Shown: positions 1 to 8,954, numbered from the stretch's first letter. The stretch: 50,133 nucleotides of DNA from an uncultured Flavobacteriaceae bacterium (GCA_905181825.1 CAJIZJ010000028.1:1-50133), one strand, 5' to 3'. The notes: generated by a model from the letters alone, not told the origin. A program made the numbers and translations.

Positions 1-32
1 AAATTGATGACATAAGTTCGTATATTTTTATC

Positions 33-40
33 TAAATTTG
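33..40 (+). promoter_or_regulatory. -7 promoter element of recR
   Basis: The sequence TAAATTTG is an exact match to the Bacteroidota -7 element TAnnTTTG. Only four bases separate it from the recR start codon, so transcription probably begins at or almost at the ATG and the mRNA would be leaderless. A TTG lies at 4-6, 26 bases upstream, slightly beyond the usual 17-23 base spacing. Confidence 0.5.
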
Positions 41-44
41 TGTC

Positions 45-662
45 ATGGAATTTTCATCAAAATTACTACAAAGTGCAGTGGACGAAGTGGCACAATTGCC
101 TGGAATTGGTCGACGAACTGCTTTACGTCTTGTTCTTCATTTAATGCGTCAGCCAGTATCTCAAACGTTGCATTTAACAGAGGCACTTCAGGCCATGCGC
201 CAAAATATTAATTTTTGTAAAAACTGTCATAATATTAGTGATTCAGACTTGTGTGAAATTTGCATCAACACAAATAGACAACAAGATGTTGTGTGTGTTG
301 TTGAAGATATTAGAGATGTGATGGCTGTAGAGAGTACTGCTTCATTTAGAGGGGTATATCATGTGTTAGGAGGTAAAATATCTCCTATGGATGGAATTGG
401 CCCTCATGATCTGAAAATTAATAGTTTAGTTGAAAAAGTTCGTTCGGGACTTGTAAAGGAACTTATTTTTGCCTTGAGTTCTACAATGGAAGGGGATACG
501 ACTAATTTTTATATATTTAAACAAATTCAAGATACCGAAGTTGTTATTTCCACGATTGCACGAGGAATTTCTGTTGGTGACGAATTGGAGTATGCCGATG
601 AAGTGACTCTTGGAAGAAGTATAACCAATAGAATTCCATTTGAACTTTCTATTAAATCTTAA
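45..662 (+). CDS. recR: Recombination mediator protein RecR
   Basis: RecR loads RecA at single-strand gaps together with RecF and RecO. The 205 residues match the usual family length. The order of parts is visible: a helix-hairpin-helix motif ([11 protein letters not shown], residues 18-28), a four-cysteine zinc finger (Cys58, Cys61, Cys70, Cys73) and a Toprim domain from about residue 81 with acidic residues in VVEDIRDVM. The ATG start sits four bases after a -7 promoter element, and this is the canonical RecR N-terminus. The next gene starts six bases after the stop, so the two are probably co-transcribed, a common arrangement in flavobacteria. Confidence 0.96.
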   Translation: MEFSSKLLQSAVDEVAQLPGIGRRTALRLVLHLMRQPVSQTLHLTEALQAMRQNINFCKNCHNISDSDLCEICINTNRQQDVVCVVEDIRDVMAVESTASFRGVYHVLGGKISPMDGIGPHDLKINSLVEKVRSGLVKELIFALSSTMEGDTTNFYIFKQIQDTEVVISTIARGISVGDELEYADEVTLGRSITNRIPFELSIKS

Positions 663-668
663 TTTATC

Positions 669-1757
669 TTGAAGCTATCAGTAGTCATTCTAAATTATAA
701 TGTTCGTTATTTTCTCGAGCTTTGCCTACAAAGTGTAGAAGCTGCTTTGGAAGGAATTCCTTCCGAAATTATTGTGATTGACAACAATTCTGATGACGCT
801 AGTTGTGAGATGGTTGTTTCAAAATTCCCTTCCGTAACTTTAATTAAAAATGCAGTAAATGTAGGGTTTTCAAAAGCAAATAATCAGGCTGTGGAAGTGG
901 CTAAAGGAGAGTATGTATGTATACTGAATCCAGATACAGTTGTTTCAGAAGACACCTTTCTAAAAGTCATGGATTTCGCTGATAGTAAATCAAACCTTGG
1001 AATTGTTGGCTGTAGATTAATTGATGGAGCGGGTGATTTTTTACATGAAAGTAAGCGGAACATTCCTTTGGTTAGTATTGCAATTAAAAAAATATTAGGA
1101 AACTCCAACCGCTATTACGCAAACCATGTTTCAGAATATGGGGTTGGAAAAGTAGATGTGCTAGTAGGCGCTTTCATGCTTATAAAACAAGATGTTTATA
1201 AATTATTAAGAGGTTTTGATGAGGATTATTTCATGTATGGAGAAGACATTGACCTGTCCTATAAGTCCCTCAAATCAGGTTACGATAATTATTATTATGG
1301 AGATGTATCCGTTATTCATTACAAAGGTGAAAGTACCCGTAAAGATGAGGTTTATCTTAGGCGATTTTATGGCGCAATGCAGATTTTTTATAATAAACAT
1401 TTTAAAAAAAGTAGACTATTTAATTTCTTAATATATTTGGGTGTTAAATGGATGATTTTGTTTAGCTCAGCACAAAAAGTAAGCCTGAAAAACCCCAGTC
1501 TTTCTCTCTTGTTCTCTAAGGAACCTGATCAGAAATTAATAGCCAAGTTAAACCCAGTAATAGCGTCCAGTCTTGATCAGATTAGAGCTGGAAATCAAGT
1601 TATATTTGATGCAGCGGGAATCTCGTTTAAGTCGATTATTGAACACATGCAAGTTAATGAATACAAGCAGTGCATATTTAAAATACAGCCCAAAAATTGC
1701 TCTTATATTATAGGCAGCACTTCGGCAGATACAAAGGGAGAAATAATACAATTTTAA
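669..1757 (+). CDS. Family 2 glycosyltransferase
   Basis: This is a GT-A fold glycosyltransferase of family 2 that probably adds a sugar to a cell-surface polysaccharide or lipid carrier; the substrate cannot be read from sequence. The N-terminus (SVVILNYN) begins the nucleotide-binding fold, DNNSDD lies at residues 38-43, the metal-binding acidic motif is NPDT at 87-90, and the rhamnosyltransferase-like GEDIDLSYK is at 191-199. A hydrophobic stretch follows at about 254-266, and the last 100 residues match nothing I recognise. The start is TTG at 669, since no in-frame ATG lies nearby upstream; recR ends six bases before it. Confidence 0.88.
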   Translation: MKLSVVILNYNVRYFLELCLQSVEAALEGIPSEIIVIDNNSDDASCEMVVSKFPSVTLIKNAVNVGFSKANNQAVEVAKGEYVCILNPDTVVSEDTFLKVMDFADSKSNLGIVGCRLIDGAGDFLHESKRNIPLVSIAIKKILGNSNRYYANHVSEYGVGKVDVLVGAFMLIKQDVYKLLRGFDEDYFMYGEDIDLSYKSLKSGYDNYYYGDVSVIHYKGESTRKDEVYLRRFYGAMQIFYNKHFKKSRLFNFLIYLGVKWMILFSSAQKVSLKNPSLSLLFSKEPDQKLIAKLNPVIASSLDQIRAGNQVIFDAAGISFKSIIEHMQVNEYKQCIFKIQPKNCSYIIGSTSADTKGEIIQF

Positions 1758-1785
1758 AATTACTGAATAGTTTCATCTATTTTCG

Positions 1786-1793
1786 TAAATTTG
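1786..1793 (+). promoter_or_regulatory. -7 promoter element of the E2 gene
   Basis: TAAATTTG matches the Bacteroidota -7 element exactly and lies 34 bases before the start codon of the E2 gene. No TTG is found at the usual -33 distance, so the upstream half is weak. Confidence 0.5.
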
Positions 1794-1827
1794 TAGTCTA
1801 AACTCACACACCCAATCATATTATCCT

Positions 1828-3138
1828 ATGGCAAAATTCGAACTTAAATTACCCAAAATGGGTGAGAGTGTAGCAGAGGCAACACTTACAGCTTGGCTCA
1901 AAGATGTAGGTGATAAAATTGATGCTGACGAACCCGTTTTAGAAATTGCTACTGACAAAGTAGATAGTGAGGTGCCCAGTGAAGTTGAAGGAGTTTTGAT
2001 TCAGAAACTTTTTGAAGTTGATGATGTTATTGAAGTTGGTCAAACTATTGCGATTATTGAAACAGAATCCGATACTCAGGAAATTACAGTGCCAGCAGCA
2101 ACAGTTGCAGAGGTTTCAGATCCGAAAGAGGTAGTGCAACTTGAGACTTCCATTTCAAAGGTAAAAGACGAAATGAAGTCTGTTCAATCTAACGAAACTC
2201 GTTTTTATTCCCCTTTAGTCAAAAACATTGCCAAAAAAGAAGGAGTTTCACAAGCACAACTTGATTTAATTCAAGGCTCTGGAAAGGATGGAAGGGTTAC
2301 TAAAAATGACATCCTAGCCTATTTGTCTAATGTACCAGCTCCAAAACCCGTTAGGGTTGAGGTATCCAAACCAGTTACACAACCAGTTTCACAAAGGTCA
2401 TCTACTGCAAGCCCTGTTATAAGTCGCGGAGAAGATGAAATCATTGAAATGTCACGTATGGGTAAACTAGTATCTAAACATATGACAGATTCAATTCAAA
2501 CATCTGCTCATGTACAATCATTTATTGAAGTTGATGTTACAAGAATATGGAACTGGAGATTAAAAATAAAAGAATCGTTTAAAGCACGAGAGGGAGAGAA
2601 TATCACGTTTACTCCAATATTTATGGAAGCGATAGCATATGCACTTACTGTGCACCCAATGCTTAATATCTCTGTTCAAGACGGAAAAATAATTAAACGT
2701 AAAAATATTAATATTGGTATGGCTGCATCTTTAGAGGATGGAAACTTAATTGTACCAGTAATTAAAAACGCAGACCAATTGAATTTAGTTGGTATGACTA
2801 AACGAGTTAATGACTTAGCGTTACGAGCTCGAACAAATAAACTCAAGCCAGACGATATTCAAGATGGTACTTATACAGTGACTAATGTTGGTGGCTTTGG
2901 AAGTATTATGGGAACGCCAATCATAAATCAACCACAAGTTGGGATTTTAGCGCTTGGAGCTATTAGAAAAGTGCCGGCAGTTATCGAAACTAGCGAAGGG
3001 GATTTCATAGGTATCAGACAAAAAATGTTTTTATCACATTCCTATGACCATAGGGTAGTAAACGGAGCTTTAGGAGGACAGTTTTTAAAGACAGTCAAAG
3101 ATTACTTAGAAGCATGGGACGCTAACAGAACACTATAA
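1828..3138 (+). CDS. Dihydrolipoamide acyltransferase (2-oxo acid dehydrogenase E2)
   Basis: This is the E2 core subunit of a 2-oxo acid dehydrogenase complex. It passes an acyl group from lipoamide to coenzyme A, and its resemblance is closest to branched-chain 2-oxo acid E2 proteins. A lipoyl domain covers residues 1-80 with the lipoylated lysine at Lys44 (ATDKVDSEV). A linker and a peripheral subunit-binding domain follow at about 127-166, then the catalytic domain from about 205 to the end. The catalytic motif is HRVVNG: His408 is present, but position 412 is Asn where the family normally has Asp. The exonuclease gene begins two bases after the stop, so the E2 gene probably leads an operon with the next three genes. 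The E1 and E3 genes are not in the window. Confidence 0.92.
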   Translation: MAKFELKLPKMGESVAEATLTAWLKDVGDKIDADEPVLEIATDKVDSEVPSEVEGVLIQKLFEVDDVIEVGQTIAIIETESDTQEITVPAATVAEVSDPKEVVQLETSISKVKDEMKSVQSNETRFYSPLVKNIAKKEGVSQAQLDLIQGSGKDGRVTKNDILAYLSNVPAPKPVRVEVSKPVTQPVSQRSSTASPVISRGEDEIIEMSRMGKLVSKHMTDSIQTSAHVQSFIEVDVTRIWNWRLKIKESFKAREGENITFTPIFMEAIAYALTVHPMLNISVQDGKIIKRKNINIGMAASLEDGNLIVPVIKNADQLNLVGMTKRVNDLALRARTNKLKPDDIQDGTYTVTNVGGFGSIMGTPIINQPQVGILALGAIRKVPAVIETSEGDFIGIRQKMFLSHSYDHRVVNGALGGQFLKTVKDYLEAWDANRTL

Positions 3139-3140
3139 AT

Positions 3141-3914
3141 ATGCAATTAAACCTTAATAAATCTATTTGTTTCTTTGATTTAGAAACAACAGGCATAAGT
3201 ATTACTAAAGATAGAATTGTTGAAATATCTATATTGAAAGTAAATCCTGATGGGTCTGAAGAAAAGAAAACTTGGTTGGTAAACCCAGAAATTCCAATTC
3301 CAGCAGTAGTGACTGCAGTTCACGGAATTACAGATGAAAAAGTAGCAAATGAGCCAACATTTAATGAGTTAGCGAAGGAAGTTAATACATGGATTAAAGA
3401 TTCTGATTTAGGCGGGTTTAACTCCAATCGATTTGATATTCCTTTGTTAGCAGAAGAAATGTTACGAGCAGGTATTGATTTTGACATGAAAAATCGCCGT
3501 TCTGTAGATGTACAAACTATTTTTCATAAAATGGAACAGCGTACTTTGACAGCTGCCTTTAAGTTTTATTGCGACAGGAGTTTAGAAGACGCACATAGTG
3601 CCGAAGCGGATACAATGGCTACATATGAGGTGTTAAAAGCACAACTAGATCGTTATGATAATTTAGAAAATGATACTAGATTTTTAGCAGAGTTTAGCTC
3701 TCGAAAAAAAATTGCAGATTTTGCAGGGTTTATTGCCTTTGATGAAGATGGAGAGGAGTGTTTTTCTTTTGGAAAGCATAAGGGTAAAAAAGTAACCGAG
3801 ATACTTGAAAGAGAGCCTGGGTATTTTGGTTGGCTGCAATCAGCTGACTTCCCTTTGTATACTAAAAAGGTGTTAACGGCCATAAAGTTACGGTCGTTTA
3901 ATAATAAGCTATAA
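3141..3914 (+). CDS. DEDDh 3'-5' exonuclease with C-terminal DUF3820-like segment
   Basis: This is an exonuclease of the DnaQ/epsilon superfamily. The acidic catalytic residues are visible: Asp13 and Glu15 in FFDLETTG, Asp99 in FNSNRFDIP, then His152 and Asp157 in DAHSAEAD. HGITDEKV at 61-68 is also typical. Residues 200-257 form a separate small domain with FGKHKGKKV and GYFGWLQ, resembling the DUF3820 segment attached to some bacterial exonucleases. The role could be DNA proofreading, repair or RNA trimming; I cannot decide which. It sits tightly between the E2 and fumarylacetoacetate hydrolase genes with gaps of two bases on each side. Confidence 0.87.
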   Translation: MQLNLNKSICFFDLETTGISITKDRIVEISILKVNPDGSEEKKTWLVNPEIPIPAVVTAVHGITDEKVANEPTFNELAKEVNTWIKDSDLGGFNSNRFDIPLLAEEMLRAGIDFDMKNRRSVDVQTIFHKMEQRTLTAAFKFYCDRSLEDAHSAEADTMATYEVLKAQLDRYDNLENDTRFLAEFSSRKKIADFAGFIAFDEDGEECFSFGKHKGKKVTEILEREPGYFGWLQSADFPLYTKKVLTAIKLRSFNNKL

Positions 3915-3916
3915 TA

Positions 3917-4528
3917 ATGAAGTTAATTTGTATTGGTCGTAATTATGCCCAGCATATTTCAGAGCTCAAAAGTGAAAAACCAACAGATCCTGTTATTTTC
4001 CTAAAACCCGATACCGCAATTCTTTTAAAAAAACAGCCATTTTTTATTCCAGATTTTTCTAATGAAGTACATCATGAAGTTGAGGTCTTGGTTAAAATTA
4101 ACAGGGTTGGAAAATACATTGATTCAAAATTTGCCCATAAATATTACGAACAAATTGGTTTAGGGATTGATTTCACAGCACGTGACCTTCAACAGCAACT
4201 TAAGCAGAAAGGCCTGCCATGGGAAATATCTAAAGCATTTGATGGCTCGGCAGTCATTGGTAAGTGGGTCTCTAAATCAAGCTTTGAAAATTTAAATAAA
4301 TTACCGTTCAGTCTTCTTAAAAATAATGAAACTGTACAGTCTGCTACTACAGAAGATATGTTGTGGGGAATTGATGAGATTATAGCTTATGTTTCTAAGT
4401 TTTTCACATTAAAAATTGGGGATATCATTTTTACAGGCACCCCATCAGGAGTCGGTAAAGTGGAGTCTAATGATTCATTAAAGGGCTACATTGGAGACGA
4501 TGAATTCTTTTCGATTAAAGTTAAATAA
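3917..4528 (+). CDS. Fumarylacetoacetate hydrolase family protein
   Basis: At 203 residues this is a short single-domain member of the FAH family. Relatives act as acylpyruvate hydrolases or oxaloacetate decarboxylases (YcgM/FAHD1 type). The start KLICIGRNY, the metal-binding HHEVEV at 52-57 (Glu54 and Glu56), Asp85 in GIDFTARD, Lys106 in WEISKAFDGSA and FTGTPSGVG near the C-terminus are all family signatures. The exact substrate cannot be predicted. The gene lies two bases after the exonuclease and three before cinA, in the same apparent operon. Confidence 0.9.
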   Translation: MKLICIGRNYAQHISELKSEKPTDPVIFLKPDTAILLKKQPFFIPDFSNEVHHEVEVLVKINRVGKYIDSKFAHKYYEQIGLGIDFTARDLQQQLKQKGLPWEISKAFDGSAVIGKWVSKSSFENLNKLPFSLLKNNETVQSATTEDMLWGIDEIIAYVSKFFTLKIGDIIFTGTPSGVGKVESNDSLKGYIGDDEFFSIKVK

Positions 4529-4531
4529 GTT

Positions 4532-5782
4532 ATGAAGGCAGAAATTATTACCATTGGAGATGAAATTTTAATAGGGCAAATCATAGACACTAATTCTGCA
4601 TTTATTTCGAAGGAATTAAATAATATTGGTGTTTCAGTTTACCAAATAACTTCTGTGCAAGACGATAAGGCTCATATTTTAGAGGCCTTTCAAGCTGCTG
4701 AAAAAAATGTTGATATCGTTATTATTACCGGAGGTTTAGGGCCAACTAAAGATGATATTACAAAAACAACCTTAGCTGAGTATTTTGATGACACTTTGGA
4801 GTACGATCAAGCTGTTCTAGAAAATATAAAGTACTTGTGGAAAAATTTTGTGAAACAGCCACTTCTTCAAGTAAATATTGATCAATCCTTAGTGCTTTCA
4901 AAGGCAACATCTTTGATGAATAAATCAGGAAGTGCACCTGGTATGTGGCTAGAAAAAAATAATACAATATTTATTTCTTTACCTGGGGTGCCTTACGAAA
5001 TGAAAGGACTTATGAACGATGAGGTTTTACCGCGAATTTCTAAGAAATTTAAAAGGCCTTTCATTCTTCATAAAACACTTTTAACCTATGGTTTAGGAGA
5101 GAGTGTTATTGCAGACCGAATAAAAGAATGGGAGTCTGCTTTACCAGAGTCTATTAAGTTAGCATATTTACCAAACCTTGGAAGAGTGCGCCTTAGGTTA
5201 TCTTCTAAGGGGTTTGACAAGTCAGTGGTTACACACGAAGTTGAAGATCAAGTTGCCACGTTGATCCCTTTAATTAGCGATATTTTTGTGGGTTTTGAAG
5301 AACAATCATCTATAGAACAGATCATAGGAAATCAACTAACGAAACTAGGAAAAACATTTGCCGTAGCCGAAAGTTGTACGGGGGGTAAAATTGCAGAAAA
5401 CATAACAGCTTACTCTGGTGCTTCAAGTTATTTTAAGGGGGGGCTAGTTGCTTATGCAATGGATTCTAAAACAGATATTTTAAAAGTGGATCCTAAACTA
5501 ATTGAGTTGCATTCAGTAGTCAGCAATCAAGTAGCTGAGTCGATGGCTCAAAATGTTAAGAAATTATTTAATTCTGATTATGGATTAGCAACAACGGGAA
5601 ATGCTGGGCCCAGTAAAGGGGATTCTGAAGCTGAAATAGGGACTGTGTGTATTGCAATAGCAACCCCTTATGGAGTATTTTCAGAGCAGTTTAACTTTGG
5701 TAAACAACGACTTAGGGTGGTTCAGAAAGCAGTTACGATGGCCTTTACATTACTCCAGAAAGAAATTTTTAAAAAATGCTAA
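4532..5782 (+). CDS. cinA: CinA family protein (nicotinamide nucleotide amidase / competence-damage inducible)
   Basis: This is a full-length two-domain CinA of 416 residues. The N-terminal half is a MoaB/Mog-like domain with TIGDEILIGQIIDTN at 7-21 and GGLGPTKDD at 67-75, a fold that in CinA carries ADP-ribose pyrophosphatase activity. The C-terminal half from about 265 is the nicotinamide mononucleotide deamidase domain, with AESCTGGKIA and the later TTGNAGPSKGD. It probably salvages pyridine nucleotides; links to competence are known only in some bacteria. In the usual TG-x-AGP motif the middle residue is Asn here and the following loop is longer than in E. coli. It is the last gene of the apparent operon before the rpmB promoter. 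Confidence 0.93.
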   Translation: MKAEIITIGDEILIGQIIDTNSAFISKELNNIGVSVYQITSVQDDKAHILEAFQAAEKNVDIVIITGGLGPTKDDITKTTLAEYFDDTLEYDQAVLENIKYLWKNFVKQPLLQVNIDQSLVLSKATSLMNKSGSAPGMWLEKNNTIFISLPGVPYEMKGLMNDEVLPRISKKFKRPFILHKTLLTYGLGESVIADRIKEWESALPESIKLAYLPNLGRVRLRLSSKGFDKSVVTHEVEDQVATLIPLISDIFVGFEEQSSIEQIIGNQLTKLGKTFAVAESCTGGKIAENITAYSGASSYFKGGLVAYAMDSKTDILKVDPKLIELHSVVSNQVAESMAQNVKKLFNSDYGLATTGNAGPSKGDSEAEIGTVCIAIATPYGVFSEQFNFGKQRLRVVQKAVTMAFTLLQKEIFKKC

Positions 5783-5790
5783 AATAAAGT

Positions 5791-5820
5791 TTGCGTACTT
5801 CTAAAGAATTCGTATTTTTG
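5791..5820 (+). promoter_or_regulatory. Promoter of the rpmB-rpmG ribosomal operon
   Basis: TTG at 5791-5793 and TATTTTTG at 5813-5820 are separated by 19 bases. This matches the Bacteroidota two-part promoter (TTG, 17-23 bases, TAnnTTTG). It predicts a leader of roughly 37 bases before rpmB. Confidence 0.75.
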
Positions 5821-5861
5821 CACCTCGTTTTGAAACAACAAAACAATTAAAGTTAAGAAAA

Positions 5862-6098
5862 ATGTCAAGAATTTGTGAACTTACTGGTAAAAGAGCAATG
5901 TTTGGAAACAATGTATCTCATGCCTTAAATAGAACTAAGCGTAGATTTAATGTAAATCTGATTAAAAAACGTTTTTATATTCCAGAAGAAGATAACTGGG
6001 TAACCCTAAAGGTTTCTACAGCAGCTTTGAAAACCATCAACAAAATTGGTATTCATGCAGCAATAAAAGAAGCAAAGACTAAAGGTTTTTTAAAATAA
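5862..6098 (+). CDS. rpmB: Large ribosomal subunit protein bL28
   Basis: This encodes bL28, a small basic protein of the 50S subunit. The 78 residues, the start [20 protein letters not shown] and the following basic stretch are characteristic. The zinc-ribbon cysteine pairs of the C-plus form are missing, since only one Cys is present, so this is a zinc-free C-minus form. It leads a cluster with bL33 and DUF4295, an arrangement conserved across Bacteroidota. Confidence 0.97.
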   Translation: MSRICELTGKRAMFGNNVSHALNRTKRRFNVNLIKKRFYIPEEDNWVTLKVSTAALKTINKIGIHAAIKEAKTKGFLK

Positions 6099-6121
6099 AC
6101 GACCAATAAAAGCACTGTAAA

Positions 6122-6304
6122 ATGGCAAAAAGAGGAAATAGAGTTCAAGTAATTTTAGAGTGCACTGAGCACAAGGAGTCCGGAAAACCAGGAACTTCTA
6201 GATATATTACAACTAAGAACAAGAAGAATACGCCTGATCGTATGGAGATTAAGAAATTTAACTCCATCCTTAAGAGAATGACGGTTCACAAAGAAATTAA
6301 ATAA
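6122..6304 (+). CDS. rpmG: Large ribosomal subunit protein bL33
   Basis: This encodes bL33, a 60-residue basic 50S protein. [17 protein letters not shown] at the start and [19 protein letters not shown] in the middle are family signatures. Only one cysteine remains, so it is the zinc-independent C-minus form, matching bL28 upstream. It lies 23 bases after rpmB and is probably co-transcribed with it. Confidence 0.97.
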   Translation: MAKRGNRVQVILECTEHKESGKPGTSRYITTKNKKNTPDRMEIKKFNSILKRMTVHKEIK

Positions 6305-6351
6305 TTTAAGAATTTTACGAAAGTAATTTTCAAACGTAACACATTTGAATC

Positions 6352-6504
6352 ATGGCAAAGAAATCAGTAGCATCCTTACAAACTGGGTCAAAGCGTCTAA
6401 CTAAAGCGATCAAAATGGTTAAGTCAGAGAAATCTGGAGCTTATATTTTTGTTGAATCTATTATGACGCCTGAAAAGGTAAGTGACTTCTTAAGTAAAAA
6501 ATAA
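6352..6504 (+). CDS. DUF4295 family small basic protein
   Basis: This 50-residue frame begins MAKKSVASLQ and ends VSDFLSKK. It matches the DUF4295 family, which in Bacteroidota regularly follows rpmB and rpmG. The protein is rich in lysine, and the context suggests a ribosome-associated role, though its function is unknown. It begins 47 bases after rpmG and is followed by a terminator, so it closes the ribosomal-protein operon. Confidence 0.88.
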   Translation: MAKKSVASLQTGSKRLTKAIKMVKSEKSGAYIFVESIMTPEKVSDFLSKK

Positions 6505-6527
6505 GATAGTTTTTACAGTATCATATT

Positions 6528-6563
6528 TAAAGCTGCTTTATTATAAAGCGGCTTTTATTTTTT
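6528..6563 (+). terminator. Intrinsic terminator of the rpmB-rpmG-DUF4295 operon
   Basis: An inverted repeat (AGCTGCTTTA pairing with TAAAGCGGCT, with one G-T pair and a short A/T loop) is followed directly by a T-rich run. It lies 24 bases after the DUF4295 stop codon. Confidence 0.8.
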
Positions 6564-6583
6564 AATTTCCTCACATTTAATGC

Positions 6584-6591
6584 TATTTTTG
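6584..6591 (+). promoter_or_regulatory. -7 promoter element of ftsY
   Basis: TATTTTTG is an exact -7 element 22 bases before the ftsY ATG. No TTG is seen at the -33 distance. The preceding terminator supports separate transcription from the ribosomal genes. Confidence 0.55.
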
Positions 6592-6613
6592 TAAATAGAG
6601 AAATTGTTGACTT

Positions 6614-7567
6614 ATGAGTTTTTTTAAAAAGATATTTTCATCAGACAAAAAGGCGACTTTAGATAAAGGTCTGGAGAAGTCCAACTCTAACTTTTTTGAC
6701 AAGTTAAGTAAAGCTGTTGTAGGTAAATCTAAGGTAGATGCAGATGTATTAGATAACTTAGAGGAAGTTCTTGTTACTAGTGACGTTGGTGTAAATACGA
6801 CCCTAAAAGTAATCGACCGAATTGAAGCAAGAGTGACCAAAGATAAATATGTTGGTACTGAAGCACTAAATCTAATTCTTAGAGAAGAAATTGCAGGTTT
6901 GTTATCTGAAACTAATTCTGGTGAAGATATTGATTTTACAATTCCCCAAACAAATAAACCTTACGTTATAATGGTAGTGGGTGTTAATGGAGCCGGAAAA
7001 ACCACTACTATTGGAAAGCTAGCTTATCAACTAAAAAAGCAAGGACTTAATGTCGTTTTAGGAGCGGCTGACACATTTAGAGCTGCGGCTATCGATCAGC
7101 TACAGGTTTGGGCTGACCGAGTAGGAGTTCCAATTATTAAACAGTCGATGGGAAGTGACCCTGCTTCTGTTGCATTTGATACTTTACAAAGTGCTGTCAC
7201 TTCTAATGCAGATGTGGTTATTATAGATACAGCCGGACGTTTACATAATAAAGTTAATTTGATGAATGAATTGACCAAGGTCAAGCGTGTTATGCGAAAA
7301 GTAGTAGAGCATTCGCCTCATGAAGTACTGCTGGTACTTGATGGTTCTACTGGACAGAATGCTTTTGAACAAGCCAAGCAATTTACAGCTGCTACCGAAG
7401 TAACTGCCCTAGCGATTACTAAATTAGACGGCACTGCTAAGGGTGGTGTTGTCATTGGAATTAGTGACGAGTTTAAAATTCCTGTAAGATATATAGGCGT
7501 AGGAGAAGGTATAGAAGATCTTCAAGTTTTTAATAAGTTTGAATTTGTAGATTCATTTTTCAAATAA
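6614..7567 (+). CDS. ftsY: Signal recognition particle receptor FtsY
   Basis: FtsY is the membrane-bound GTPase that docks ribosome-SRP complexes at the Sec translocon. The 317 residues contain the four-helix N domain (about 25-100) and the G domain. Visible GTPase motifs are the P-loop GVNGAGKT at 123-130, the insertion-box DTFRAAA at 153-159, DTAGR at 205-209 and TKLDG at 269-273. The acidic N-terminal A domain of E. coli FtsY is absent; a short lysine-rich start (MSFFKKIFSSDKK) could serve as the membrane-targeting helix. It follows the ribosomal cluster and precedes rimO by 25 bases. Confidence 0.97.
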   Translation: MSFFKKIFSSDKKATLDKGLEKSNSNFFDKLSKAVVGKSKVDADVLDNLEEVLVTSDVGVNTTLKVIDRIEARVTKDKYVGTEALNLILREEIAGLLSETNSGEDIDFTIPQTNKPYVIMVVGVNGAGKTTTIGKLAYQLKKQGLNVVLGAADTFRAAAIDQLQVWADRVGVPIIKQSMGSDPASVAFDTLQSAVTSNADVVIIDTAGRLHNKVNLMNELTKVKRVMRKVVEHSPHEVLLVLDGSTGQNAFEQAKQFTAATEVTALAITKLDGTAKGGVVIGISDEFKIPVRYIGVGEGIEDLQVFNKFEFVDSFFK

Positions 7568-7592
7568 ACCTCAACATTAATAGTATCATATC

Positions 7593-8897
7593 ATGAGAAC
7601 TAAAACACTTAAAAAAAATAAAATTAATGTGATCACTTTAGGCTGTAGCAAAAACGTCTATGATAGTGAAGTGTTAATGGGGCAACTCAAAGCGAGTGGA
7701 AAAGATGTAGTTCACGAAGGGGAAGGAAATGTAGTAGTTATTAATACCTGTGGCTTTATTAACAATGCCAAAGAAGAAAGTGTTAATACGATTTTAGATT
7801 ACATGCAGAAGAAAGAGGATGGAGAAGTTGATAAAGTGTTTGTGACGGGTTGTTTAAGTGAGCGCTATAAGCCAGACTTGCAGAAAGAAATTCCTAATGT
7901 AGATCAGTATTTTGGAACCACGGAATTACCACAATTGTTAAAGGCTTTAGGAGCTGACTATAAGCATGAGCTTATAGGAGAACGCCTAACAACTACTCCA
8001 AAGAATTACGCTTATCTAAAAATTGCTGAAGGTTGTGATCGTCCTTGTAGTTTTTGTGCCATTCCATTAATGCGAGGGAAACATAAATCTACTCCGATAG
8101 AGAATCTTGTTATTGAAGCTGAGAAATTAGCAGCTAACGGGGTTAAAGAATTGATTTTAATCGCTCAAGATTTAACATACTACGGTTTAGATATATACAA
8201 AAAAAGAAATTTAGCTGAGCTTTTAGAGGCGCTAGTAAAAGTTGAAGGAGTAGAATGGATTCGTTTGCATTATGCATTTCCAACAGGCTTCCCGTTAGAC
8301 GTTTTAGACGTTATGAAGCGTGAGCCTAAAATATGTAATTACCTTGATATTCCACTACAACATATTTCAGACAAAATTCTTAAAAGTATGCGTCGTGGGA
8401 CGACACAGGCTAAAACCACAAAACTTCTTACTCAATTTAGAGCAGCAGTTCCAGAAATGACTATCCGAACGACCTTAATTGTTGGATACCCAGGAGAAAC
8501 AGAAGAAGATTACCAGACCTTAAAAGCGTGGGTAGAAGCGATGCGTTTTGAACGTTTAGGCTGTTTCACCTATTCTCATGAAGAAAATACACATGCTTTT
8601 AATTTAGAAGATGATGTGCCTGAAGAGGTAAAGTTAGCAAGAGCTAATGAAATTATGGAAATTCAATCTCAAATTTCATGGGAATTGAATCAAGCAAAAA
8701 TTGGAGAAACTTTTAAGGTTGTTATAGACCGTAAAGAAGGTACTTACTTTGTTGGAAGAACCGAGTTTGATTCTCCAGATGTTGATAATGAAGTATTGAT
8801 TGATGCTACTAATACATACCTCAAAACAGGGGAGTTTGCAACCGTTAAAGTAACTGAAGCTGCTGATTTTGATTTGTATGCAGAAGTGGTATTGTAA
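7593..8897 (+). CDS. rimO: Ribosomal protein uS12 methylthiotransferase RimO
   Basis: RimO is a radical SAM enzyme that adds a methylthio group to an aspartate of ribosomal protein uS12. The N-terminal UPF0004 domain ligates one iron-sulfur cluster through Cys18, Cys53 and Cys87. The radical SAM cluster is ligated by Cys148, Cys152 and Cys155 (CDRPCSFC). A C-terminal TRAM domain occupies roughly the last 65 residues. The 434-residue length and the GCSKNVYDSE start fit RimO better than MiaB. It is probably co-transcribed with ftsY. Confidence 0.96.
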   Translation: MRTKTLKKNKINVITLGCSKNVYDSEVLMGQLKASGKDVVHEGEGNVVVINTCGFINNAKEESVNTILDYMQKKEDGEVDKVFVTGCLSERYKPDLQKEIPNVDQYFGTTELPQLLKALGADYKHELIGERLTTTPKNYAYLKIAEGCDRPCSFCAIPLMRGKHKSTPIENLVIEAEKLAANGVKELILIAQDLTYYGLDIYKKRNLAELLEALVKVEGVEWIRLHYAFPTGFPLDVLDVMKREPKICNYLDIPLQHISDKILKSMRRGTTQAKTTKLLTQFRAAVPEMTIRTTLIVGYPGETEEDYQTLKAWVEAMRFERLGCFTYSHEENTHAFNLEDDVPEEVKLARANEIMEIQSQISWELNQAKIGETFKVVIDRKEGTYFVGRTEFDSPDVDNEVLIDATNTYLKTGEFATVKVTEAADFDLYAEVVL

Positions 8898-8954
8898 GCC
8901 TCTTTAGTAATTGCATACGAAATAGAGTGTTTTTATATATAATAAGTTAATGCT

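Noticed and set aside
884-1108. A 74-codon minus-strand frame inside the glycosyltransferase gene
   Set aside because: It is a shadow of a well-supported gene and has no family features.
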